DNA of 64,000 nucleotides from Heliocidaris tuberculata (taxonomy: Eukaryota; Echinodermata; Echinoidea; Camarodonta; Echinometridae), in NCBI GenBank assembly GCA_025618425.1, contig CM046841.1, forward strand, positions 5,147,239 through 5,211,238, given 5' to 3'. The position numbers and the translations under genes were made by a program. How positions within the stretch are numbered: the first letter of the stretch is position 1; every line of letters starts with the position of its first letter. Below, piece by piece: positions 11,623-21,965 of this stretch. Under the pieces are notes generated by a model, which saw nothing but the letters and a program-made list of their open reading frames with translations, was not told where the DNA came from and did not search any database.

Positions 11623-13470
11623 CAGCAGTACTTCGCTCGGCAGAAGGTAAATATCATATTGAATTGATACAATAATTCTCATCAATGTTTAGAAACTGTC
11701 AGCTTGCAACTTATAATGCTGCGAACATAAATACTACTTCCGCTTTCAGAATGTACCATTATTTTGTAGAAGGTATTTGTAAGTAAAATGAAGACACAAG
11801 CAATATTAATTATTTTAATCAGCAAGTTATTTTCTCTTCTTATTCAAATGTAGAGTCCTGTAATATATGTACATGGAAAATGAATATACTTGCCTTTTGA
11901 TTATATGAAATTGATGGAAATTGTATATTTCATTTTTTCTTCTTCCACCCAATAATGGAACAAACCACTATTCAACTGAAAATGATCACATTTAGGGAGG
12001 CATCTGATATGAATCATTTGTTAAAAGACGTTACTGTTCAGGAGGAACACTTGACAATGAATGACGCTGTTTACCTTTCCACAGTTCATTACCCATCATA
12101 AAGGAGGAAACAGGGCCGTAGATCTCTATCCCTGCATCCCCAAAGAATTTCAAAGGGGCAATTCCAGCGTGACATCAAACCATCCCTTTTTGATGTTATT
12201 ACTTGATATTTTGTATTTCATTTGAAAATGATGTTTATTTTGATGTACAAGTGTGATCTATGGCGTTTGGTCAACAAAATGGGGTAAAGTTTTTTTTCAA
12301 GACCCGTACATGAATTTTCCAAGCCATTTCTGCATTGATACTTTTTGACTAAATTCTCCTCATTGGAAAATCTTGAAACAAAATGTGTGTATTCATGTTT
12401 TTACTTGTTCGTACCTTCTTGATACCTGAGTATAGATTTAAAATCTGGCTTCGTGGGAAAAATGAAAAAAAAAAAAAAGTGAGCGTGACAGACGGGGCAC
12501 ATTGAGATTGTACACAAAATACCACTTTTACAGAAACCAAATTTCCTGCCTCATTCTCATGTTCTAAAAGGGTTAAAGGGTTATCTTTAATGGAATGAAA
12601 CATGACAGTACAAGGGTTTTAATTTTTATCAATAGGAAAATTTTCATGCAGTCCCATGCATGTACATTTTTGTTGTAAATGTAAAACGTGACAGACGGGA
12701 CATCACTTTATGATTGATAATTAGCTTCATAATATCATATTCCACCAAGTTAGCAGTAGAAATTAACTTCCCCACTACCAAAGCGCAATACTATTTTTTT
12801 TTGAATTCCAAAACATCAGTCCCATTTATTTTATAAGCAAGAAGTGCATTTAAAAACGTGACAGACGTAACAAAAATCAATCCGACCTTTTACCTTCTTT
12901 TAATCTTACGACTTTTAATTTTTTTTTTTTTACTTTTTGTATAAAGACATGAAATTCCTCATAATGCTAACCAAATTTGCCCAGCTTTGTTATAATAACA
13001 GCAGAAAGCTCTGAAAATTGCTCAATGTTTAATTAATCATAGTTACCATAACAAGGTGTAATTTCATTTATGGGTCTAAAAATAGCTATTTGGGGTCAAA
13101 ATATTTTTTACAAAATAAAAATTTGAATATGTTTGTTACTAAGCACTTTCTGTATTTTCACAGAAAGTTGACATTTTTATGGAATTACCCAAATATGATT
13201 TGCAATGCTAGATATAAAAGCAATTGTAGTAGTAGTAATATTAACAGATCAATAACAATAATGGACGTTTGTATGGACGTTTTTGTATATAGTCAATCAT
13301 TACAGTTAAAGTTTTAAGAGGTAAATACTATATTGCGTCGGGGCAAATTCAAGAATCGTTATTTACGTTTCACCACAATACTGTAAGCATGTTCGTAAGC
13401 ACGTTCATATAATCATAGAAAATTTTGGAAACGCTCTGTGTTGCTTCACTCCTTTTAAGAACGGGATTTG
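11410..13470. repeat. Segmental duplicate X2, including putative plexin 5' UTR exon
   Basis: Collinear but interrupted similarity to 45,760-46,790. Shared stretches include the donor region at 11,615-11,640, 'tcagcttgcaa.ttat.atgctgc', 'gatcacattt.agggaggc', 'gttcattacccatc', 'tttcaccacaat.ctgta' and 'ctctgtgt.gcttcactcc'. The presumed exon 1 of the plexin-like gene would start upstream (higher coordinate) of 11,623. The motif 'cgtgacagacg' appears three times (about 12,482, 12,687, 12,856). No ORF here looks coding. Confidence 0.7.
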
Positions 13471-13848
13471 ATTTGATTTGATTTATTTATTCTCCACGCA
13501 TGGGTTGGATTGCCCTTGTCAGCTAATAGCTGTTTTTCAAAGGGGACCAAGCCAAAAAAAAAAAGAACATATGAACAAACAAATATAATCATAACAGGCA
13601 ATCTTAAAAATATGAATCATGTACAAAGTAACAAAATATTAAAAACAAAACAAAAAATACATATGAAATTATACACTAGTGAATATAAAGAGTCAAAACA
13701 AAAAACACAACAAAGACAATACAAACAAAAACCTAAGAATAAGAGAAAAGTGGGTGAGAGAGAGAAAAAAAAAATCAATATATCTATATACTCAGTTTGG
13801 GTTTAGTGTATTGTAGTTGCTGTTTAAGTGGCGTTTAAAAGCTTCAAT

Positions 13849-14782
13849 TTATGTTAGTGTGGAGGAAGGATGATCAAACTCATTCCAGATCTTGGCCCCG
13901 CGATATGCAAGGGACCTTTTACCGTAATTTGTCTTTGGCTGTATGAGCCATAATTTTCTAGGGCCGGATCTAGTACAATGAATGGTTTCACGGAAACAGA
14001 AGATATTACTGAGGTAGGGCGGGCATAGTTTATGAATAGATCGGTACATAGTGCATGCTAACAGTTTTGACCATCGTACATACAACCGATCTAATTTAAG
14101 AGTACGGTACAAAGAAATTGAGGGAAACATATAATCCACATTCATAACGATACGAAGCGATCTGTTCTGGAGTTTTTGGAGTTGATTAAGATATGATCTA
14201 GAAACATTTGTCCAGACGGCGTTACAATAATCAAAGTAACTTTGGATCACTGATTTATAAAGTAACAGAGTAGTGTCCTGGTTGATATAAGGACGGAGTC
14301 TTCTAAGAAGGTATATACATTTGATTATTTTTTTCTTAATATAATCAACTTGATTATTCCAAGACAGATTTTGGTCAATGACGACACCTAGATACTTACA
14401 GTATTCAACTCTTTTAATTTCATTGCCATCGATGTAAATATGGCAATTATCAATTATACCCTGCACTCTCTTCAAACGTTGATGTGTACCAATAAACATT
14501 ACTTCACATTTCTTTGGGTTTACCATAAGCTTATTGTCTTTTAACCAACTTGACAGGATTGATAAGTCTTCATTTGTTCTTTTCACGATTTCCCCTGGAT
14601 CTTTTGATGAGGTAAAGAGACATGTATCATCAGCGTATAATGATAAATCACAACTTTTTACAATGCTTGGCATGTCATTTACGAACAGAGAGAATAACAG
14701 GGGGCCTAGCAAGGAGCCCTGGGGGACTCCGCATGTTACATGTTTTTCATCAGATATATAACCATTTACAGAAGTGAATTGT
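13849..14782 (-). pseudogene. LINE reverse transcriptase, C-terminal part
   Basis: Visible RT blocks in order are GVPQGSLLGPLLFSLFVND (block 4/B), SLYADDTCLF with the catalytic YADD (block C), NKLMVNPKKCEVMFIG (D) and CKYLGVVIDQNLSWN (E/thumb). A tail domain ending AYRGAKIWNEF is typical of CR1/Jockey-group ORF2. The reading frame is open until the inserted element at 14,783. The clade is inferred from motif style. Confidence 0.85.
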
Positions 14783-15304
14783 CCCGGGGGGGGGGGGGGC
14801 ACTCGAATTATAATTTGACGGGGGTGTGCCTCACGAATCCCCGAAAAGGGGGTCTAAGGAACTGACTTCAAGGTGTAAAATACGGGGTCTTGGGAACTAT
14901 GATCTATTGGGCAGAGTGAAAAACAGGGTCTAGGGAACTACAAAACTAACCTCGCTTTATCAGCGGTACACCATCGCTATCGCATGATCTCGGGACGGGC
15001 CGCGCCGGGGGCCGCGCCCGCGCCATGTAGCGCTAGTAGCTAGCTTGGCAGAGCAGTTTTCAAGGCTCGCGCGACGAAAGGGCCTAGGGCGCGAGACCAG
15101 GTCGAGCGACCACTGCCTCCGCCACGCTCCCGGCCGCATGCGAACGGATATGTTTCATAACGGGGGTCTTCAGAGCGGGCTGAGCGGCTCCTGAGCGGAA
15201 CTGAGTATCTAGAGAACAGAAATCGGGGTCTGAAAAAGGGGGTCATCAAAGCGGCACGTCCCCGTACCACCAATATACGTGAGTGCCCCCCCCCCCCCCC
15301 CGGG
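14783..15304. mobile_element. 522-bp MITE with CCCGGGG(n)CACTC ends, 8-bp TSD, inside the LINE RT
   Basis: TGAATTGT is duplicated at 14,775-14,782 and 15,305-15,312. Both ends are CCC, a long G run and CACTC (inverted at the right end), a near-perfect inverted repeat. The interior is GC-rich, with 'ggggtct.aggaact' motifs repeated near both ends. The insertion falls within the RT reading frame and duplicates the codons around it. An 8-bp duplication suggests hAT-type transposition; no transposase is present. Frames read across it are artefacts. Confidence 0.85.
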
Positions 15305-15312
15305 TGAATTGT

Positions 15313-16400
15313 TTCCTATCATCAAAGTAGTTTTTAAACCATTTCTGTGCGGGTTTACAAAAGCCATACATTTCTAATTTTTCCAATAGGATGCAATGGT
15401 CAACGGTATCGAAAGCCTTTTTAAGGTCGATCATAACTAGGCCAACAATGTTTCCACTATCGATTGATTTCAGCCATTTGTCAGTTACATTAAGAAGAGC
15501 AGTTTGAGTGGAATACATGGGCCTAAACCCAGATTGACAATCAGATAATATATTGTTTTCCGTTAAATACTGAGATAGTTGATTATAAACAATGTGTTAA
15601 CGGGGAGGCAATAATGGAAGCTACAGGTCTAAGAAGCTTTGCAGGTAAATTATCCGGGCCAGTCGCCTTATCTATAGGAAGAGCTCGTACTATATTTTCA
15701 ATCTCAGTAGCTAATACATCCCTGAACACAAAAGGGGTTGAATTAGGATAAAGGTTCGGAGAGTGTTTCTCTTTTTGACTAATAGTAAATGTATCATGTA
15801 AGGATTTTCCAATAGTTGAAAAATAGTTATTAAATGTGTTTGATAATTCCTGACCACGGACAACAGTACCATTCACCTTAATGGAAGACGCTTCGGTTTC
15901 ACTTTTCTTTTCAGGTGCGAGATATCGCAAAGTTTTCCAGATCATTTTTACATCTCCTACTGCAGATTCAATTATCATAGAAATGAAATTCCGTTTTGCT
16001 TGACGAATGTGGGCTGTTACATTGTTCCGAGCTTTTTTATAATTTTCCCAATCATCTTGTGTTTGAGATTTTTTTGCCTTGTTTTTTAAACGATCTCTGT
16101 TACGAATTTGTTGGAATATGATGGGTGTCATCCAAGGGGATTCCTTTTGTTCAATCCGAGATTTCCGGAGTGGTGCATGTTTGTCGATCACCGTCAATAT
16201 TAATGAAAGGAAAACTGAACAAGCCACTTCTGGATCATCAATTTCATAGATTGGATCAAAATTGATGTTGTTCACATCTCTTTTTAAAGCTTCTTCATCA
16301 AAATTTTTCATTTTTCTTCCTGTTTTATACTTGTGGCTTATAAAATCACTATACCTCAATTTTCCAATTACACAATATATCATAAAATGATCACTCATAG
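15313..16400 (-). pseudogene. LINE ORF2 linker and N-terminal reverse transcriptase
   Basis: From 16,398 down: SDHFMI (end of the AP-endonuclease), a basic linker with WENYKKARNNVTAHIRQAK and IWKTLRYLAP, then KATGPDNLPAKLLRPVA (RT block 0/1). After a one-base frame break near 15,594 the next frame continues with STQTALLNVTDKW and MIDLKKAFDTVDH (block A, catalytic Asp). The frame then meets the inserted element at 15,304. The reading frame is damaged but residues are well preserved, so the copy is fairly young. Confidence 0.8.
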
Positions 16401-16560
16401 ATACTTCAACTACACCACTCTCACTTACTTTTTATTAACTGTTGCTAAAAATGAGGTCGACCGTGTTGGAAGAGTTTTTAGTTATTCGAGTATGTTTACG
16501 ATTAAATAAGTTGTGTGCAATCATATGATTCCATGATTTCAAGAAGTTTTCTCGTATGCC

Positions 16561-17766
16561 ATGATATGTGACCCGGCACCCCAAAACCACCAAAAAGTAT
16601 GGATTCACATTTTAGGTGATGATTTTGGATGGAACTTGGAGAGGAGGACGTGGCCCAGACGGGTGCGAGTGTGTGCTATGGCTATGTCGGTGCGCACTTG
16701 TGTGTATGTACCATAGGTATGTACCCTATGGTATGTACTTAATTGTCACGTCTGCAGTGCCAGCAGAGCCAGAACCAGAGTCCAGACTGGAGCCTCCAAA
16801 ATACAGTACGAAACAAATTACCATATAGGCCTATAATCGAGTTCAAAATGACTTTCAAATATCCTTATGTTTTTGTCAGGTAATTATGTTCTAACATCAT
16901 GAATATATATTATCCTCTGAGCAATCATTTTCATTAGGCCAAGTCACAAAAAGCCGGCCTTAACTTTGGCGCCACTGAATCGCATTTACGTTAAGTGACT
17001 GCATACAGTGCTGAACCGACTAGCTGCGCTGGTTCTGGGCTGCGCATAGCACCTACGCCTACGTCTTCGGCTAGCCCTGTCTCTGGCGGTGGCGGTGCCG
17101 GTAGGTAGCGGTGCCGGTCTCTCTAGATCTGCAGCTATGACATTTTCTGCTGTTAGCCTTGACATGCGCGCCCGTCTTTCCTGGCCTGGGGCGCTATTCT
17201 GAAAACTGTTTTATCTCAAATATTATTGTATCTTCACCGCTAAAATAAAATTGGTATTCTGAAAATTGTTGTAAGTTTTGTTTTAAGTTTTGTTGTATCT
17301 TTGCTTACTCTGCGCATGATCCTAATTAACATATGCGCGCTGAAGATAATATCATGAGATAATTGGTATTCTGAAAATTATTTTATCTAATTTTGTTGTA
17401 GCTTATCTTCCATGGTAAATACAACAAAACTTACAACAGCTCTTACTACTGTTGTATCTCTGATGTCGGCAATTTTTCTAGCTCATAATCAGACAGTACA
17501 TGCTCGGATAGCAATATGGGGACTGTGTGTGATAGAAGATCTCACAGAAGAGACATTTTGAAGTAATTACAGGTGGGATTCAATGATTTTACGTCAATAT
17601 GTAACTTGATTCGAGCAGAAGAGGTTGAGCCATTTTTGTTCATTGCGACCTAATTGCAGTCCAATTGCGCATGGCGAATTATAAAACGCGTAATTTAATT
17701 TAAATACGCCCGAAATTAATATGCGCAAAACACATCCTTAATTTTGACGTAAGGGGTGCTCCTATT
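16561..17766. other. Gene-free region with short internal repeats
   Basis: Contains a 'tgtgacccggcaccccaaaa' transposon-end fragment at 16,567, GGCGGT/GCCGGT repeats at about 17,090-17,120, and several copies of 'ggtattctgaaaattgtt' between 17,195 and 17,400. No supported gene. Confidence 0.4.
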
Positions 17767-17774
17767 GGTTGACC

Positions 17775-18046
17775 CAGGGGCGGATCCAGGATTTTGTGAA
17801 TGGGGGGGGGGGGCACAAAAATCTCTGAAAATTTTCTGACAAGCAAAAAAAAAAAAAAAAAAAAAAGGTTATCACATTTTTTGGGGTCTGCTTCTCCTCA
17901 AAAATTCTCTGACAAGCAAAAAAAAAGGGTTTTCACTTCCAAAAGGGGGGCACTTTTGAAAAAAGGGGGGCAAAATGTATAATTTCCTCTCAAGAGGGGG
18001 GCACGGGTCGGAAATGCCCTCCCCCCCCCCCCTGAATCCCCCACTG
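17775..18046. mobile_element. CAGGGGCGGATCC-ended MITE, 272 bp
   Basis: Begins CAGGGGCGGATCCAGG and ends CTGAATCCCCCACTG, imperfect inverted termini. The flanks GGTTGACC (17,767-17,774) and GATTGACC (18,047-18,054) differ at one base and look like an 8-bp target duplication. The interior is poly-A, poly-G and 'ctctgaaaattttctgacaa' repeats. A related element lies at 48,854-49,066. Confidence 0.65.
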
Positions 18047-18639
18047 GATTGACCTACGTATATAAAACCCATCTCGATTGGTAAAGTGTCAGAAAATGTC
18101 AAAGATAATATAAAGGCGGTCCTTAGAGAGATAATCCCGCTAAAACAATTTTTCATAATAAATAGCGTGTACAGGCTTAAAATTATTAATGTGAACAGGA
18201 ACAAAATTTGCAAAGTGCTAAAATTTACAAGAGAAAATATTTTACTTTTAGTTCTTACTAGGATTTTAGTTCTTGCTGACAAGTAAGGGACCATTTCACT
18301 GAGCATATGTATTGATGACTCGTGTGCGAAAACTTACCTTTGAATGGGTTAGGTGATAAGCTCATGTAAACAACTGTACATAATTGTTCAACGATGAATT
18401 TCCATGCGAATTTGATACATTGATCATTGGATATCTAGAGTGACAGTGATTCCAACTCATGTGGGATCAAAGAAAGCTTGGAGTCATTTGGGACATTGAT
18501 TCAAGAGTGTAGAGATTCGCACTTAGCCTTCAAAATTATTCTTGATTGCGCCATTTTTTTACACACCTATTCTTTTTTTTTTCACACAGAGAAACATAAG
18601 TTTGCCTTGTTTAAATTCCCTGTTTATTCTTTTCATTAG

Positions 18640-21600
18640 ATGTTCAAAGAGTTTGAGAGACTGTCGGAGGAACCAATCAAGGAGAAGTTGGAAGCAGGGC
18701 TTTTGAAGTATGCTGATCCATTACTAGAGATTTGTAAGACTCCCAAGCAAGGTTTGGAGCTCAAAAACCTGATCTTGGCTGCAGCAGCAGCAGAAGAAGA
18801 TGAGATGTTTGATAAGGAGTGGGTTTGCAATAATTTTATTATTCTTGGGGGGAAAACTTTCAAAATGGTTAAAAAATTACTTGTTCCTCTAACAACCCCC
18901 CCCCCCCAATTTTTACCAGCCCCAAATCCATATACCCCATCCTAATTTCAAGAGGTAGGAAGACATAATTATTACATGGCTCTAAAGTGTACTCTTCTAT
19001 TTATACCTGATGTGCAATTAAAATGGTTAAAGATGGATGACCCAATTGGTCAAAATTTACCTCTACTGTATATTTTTAACATTTTTGAATGAACTACCAC
19101 AAAAATACTGAAATTCTGAAGTTCGATTTGCATTGCTTGAGTTCAGTCTTGATTCCTTTTTAATTTGCAGTGATCAAATCATGTGGAGCACTTCTGTTGA
19201 TTCCTACAATTTTGGGAGAGAAGGCATTGCTTTGTCAGCAGAGCCAGGTAAGTTTGATACAGAAAATTCAGTTAAGGCTGATGTAAATATCTGAGCAGAA
19301 TTTTGAGTGAGTGAATCAAAGCTGTTGCAGGCATGCCTATTTAGATAGCTGCACTGACAGGCCATACAGTATGTCCCCCAAAAAATTACAACCGGCACTT
19401 AGGAATCGATTACGAAAGAAATCGTCTTGCATTATGAACATTGATAGTGGATTATAAAACTATAACTATTTCTCTACCAGTCAGTAAAGACCCCATATGA
19501 TTTGGTCCAGTAGTCACGAAGAAATAGCGATTTTTGTAACGTATGTCATCGTTCCCTTCCATCCAAGTTTAACAGAAGAGAGACTCACAATGCACAATGA
19601 ACAATTCCATACTCATTTTGAATGGTTTGAAAAGAAAGGTAATGTTTCGTTTTTATCTGCTATAATTGCTATGGCAGTGCTTCATTTGTCATCATAATTA
19701 TCATAGTCCTTCTTCTTCTTGCTATTGCTGCTACAAATAAATGGCATAACAACTGTTATAAGTTAGTAAACCTGTGTACTGTGAACAAACTGTTTTCATT
19801 CATATGGATGCCAAGAACATCCATTTGACAAAAGATGTAAGAAAGCCAGGATCCATGACATCCTGTACAAAATTCCATATTTCTTCTTGACTATCGGACC
19901 AAATCGGACGGAAGCTTCAGTGACTGGTAGTGAAATAGTTCTAGTTACATAATCCAAAATGACTTTTCATATCGAAAAACAATTGTTGTCGTAATCAACA
20001 CCCAAATGCCGGTGTATGGAATTGTTCATTGTGTATTGTGTGTCTCCCTTCTGTCGAACTTGGATGGAAGGGACCAATGACATACCTTACAAAAATCGCT
20101 ATTTCTTCGTGACTACAGGACCAAATCATATGGGGTCTTTACTGACTGGTAGAGAAATAGTTATAGTTTTATAATCCACTATTACTTTTCATATTGCAAG
20201 ACGATTTCTTTCATAATCAATACCAAAATGCCGGTTGTAATTTTTTTTTGGACATGCTATATGTGACCTGGTACCACAAAACTCTTAAAAAGTCAGTAGA
20301 AATGAATATTTGATTTAATCTCTCTTTTAAAAGAGGAAATTCTAATAAGGTTTGAAATGATGTATAACTCACTACCATTGTGTGATCCTAACCCTCTTTA
20401 TAAAGAAAAGAACATCGACTACCATAGAATTCTACTTATGAGAATAAGGGATTAGATTTTGTCCATTCAATTATATTCTGATTGCTTACTTTTGTTTAGC
20501 ATTAATGAAAAGAGGATTAAATATCAGTAGAATTTTCGTAAAAATGGATTTCTTGAATTACAAATTATCTCCAAAGTTGATAAACTAATTGAGAACATCC
20601 TCCTGAAGCTTATGAACAAACATCTCACCAGGGTTTTAATTCATGGTGGTTTAAAGTGAGGAGAATATATTAGTTTTCACCTCCCCCCCCCCCCCGGAAA
20701 AAAAAAAAAAAAAATTCATTGCAAGGATTCCAAAAATAACATATTCTAATTGAAAGTTTCAAAAATAGTACTAGTACTTCAGATTTGAAAGGCACTTAGA
20801 ATTTTTTAAAGTTGCTAGAGAAAAGTATACTCTTTCAGAAAATACCAAATACTGAATTTTAACCATTCTTACCAAAAACACTCTTGATGTCCTCAAACTC
20901 AAAATCACAGAGGGAGCTTTCGAAGGTTTGATGTGCCAGGTCACATATTTAAGATACAAATCACAGTGTTTGCACTTGATTTTCAATGACCTTGTGAGTT
21001 TAATTTAGCATCTAAAGAATTTGCAAGAAATACACAAGTCATGCTCTGTGTAAGCAGTTTGATTTGCCAGTTAGGAACACAGTGACAATGTGGTGTAATA
21101 ACATACGAAATGGGAGGTACCTTTACAGTATGGTAGGTGTTCACTCATGATACATTTTTTATATAAATGATTTGATGGCCCTATAAAGTGTTCAACTTAG
21201 ATGTTTTGGTGTTTACAAGATAATAGTACATTACTCAACACTGAGTCCAACTTATTATTCATTTCAATCTATACAATTTGATGGAGCTTGGATGAAACTT
21301 TTTGCATTTCTTCATAGTCAAAACTTACTCAAGCATGGCTAAGAAATTCTTTATTACAGGTACATTTTTGTAAGTCGTGCGGTTCTTAAAGCTACAATTT
21401 GTTAAGTGTCAAAATAAATACTAGTATTTCATTTAATATCATACATCTTGAACTGCAGTACAGTTAGCAGTATTAGCACAACCTTGAAGTTATAATTTTC
21501 ATTAATCCCCTATTGTAGTCTGTGAAAATTGAATTTCAGGGTCAACCAATTTGCCTTGTGTACATTATCAGAAATAAACTAATCAGTATTTCTCACTTAT

Positions 21601-21965
21601 GTTTCCCTTTTTAGGCAACAAACGGAACAATCGCCAAAATCATCTACAAAAGTAAGCCCGACAGTGCAGGTCTAAGCAGTGATTATGACAAATTCAAGGA
21701 AATTCTGCAATCATCATTCTTTATTACAGCAGAGAATGAAGTCATCTGCGAGACCAACCACCTCATGTCAGCAGTCTCTCTGCTCATGTCGACCCATTAT
21801 GTCTTCAACTTATCATACAACCCCAAGATGATTAACACCCTCACATTTATTCAAAAGGTTCTGATGGACATAGATTCCACATCTCAGCCCCCATCCAAGG
21901 TCGTGAGATGCCTGTATGACATAAATGCTGTCCTTAATGCTGATGCCAGTAGTTCTTCAGTTTAA
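18640..21965 (+). CDS. 3' exons of an uncharacterised gene
   Basis: Three exons are proposed. The first starts at 18,640 after a strong pyrimidine tract and TTCATTAG; it reads MFKEFERLSEEPIKEKLEAG and LLKYADPLLEICKTPKQG, then an Ala/Glu-rich stretch ending about 18,825. Its donor is not resolved and the phase to the next exon does not fit any clear GT. Exon two is 19,171-19,247 (TTTGCAG acceptor, CAG/GTAAGT donor), read as IKSCGALLLIPTILGEKALL. It joins in phase to exon three at 21,615-21,965, which has IAKIIYKSKPDSAGL, NHLMSAVSLLMSTHYVFNLS, then LTFIQKVLMDID and a stop. AATAAA follows at 22,167. The pattern resembles the C-terminal part of large uncharacterised fish and invertebrate proteins, some annotated with SAM domains; that resemblance is from memory and the function is unknown. 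Upstream exons are not seen. Confidence 0.6.
19365..20271. mobile_element. Tc1/mariner-like foldback element with long arms
   Basis: The arms 19,375-19,612 and 20,030-20,268 are inverted copies of about 240 bp. They share 'aattacaaccggc', 'aaatagttatagttttata', 'agtaaagacccc.atatga' and 'gaagaaatagcgatttttg'. The outer ends are 'cagtatgtcccccaaaa' and its inverse 'ttttggacatgct', with TA at both borders, the usual Tc1/mariner duplication. A third degenerate arm copy lies at about 19,860-20,020. Located in the intron between the last two exons of the host gene. No transposase ORF. Confidence 0.65.
20271..20946. mobile_element. MITE with ATGTGACCTGG ends, abutting the previous element
   Basis: Starts ATGTGACCTGGTACCACAAA and ends TTTGATGTGCCAGGTCACAT, matching inverted termini. 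The left border coincides with the right TA of the mariner-like element, so one inserted at the end of the other. The interior holds poly-C/poly-A near 20,685-20,715. It is the complete form of the 'tgtgacccggcacc' fragments seen at 1926 and 16,567. Confidence 0.6.

Larger units (their letters stand above)
13475..16560 (-). mobile_element. 5'-truncated, disrupted CR1/Jockey-like LINE
   Basis: The minus strand carries the end of an endonuclease domain (TVDLIFSNS, MSDHFMI), a linker, a reverse transcriptase and a 3' tail ending in (AAATC)n at about 13,470-13,490. The 5' end abuts a 'tgtgacccggcacc' repeat fragment at 16,567, so most of the endonuclease and any ORF1 are missing. At least two frame breaks (near 16,430 and 15,594) and a 522-bp insertion interrupt ORF2, so this copy cannot encode a working protein. 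Confidence 0.85.

Noticed and set aside
15040..15273. 77-residue Arg-rich ORF near 15 kb
   Set aside because: It falls inside the GC-rich MITE that interrupts the LINE.
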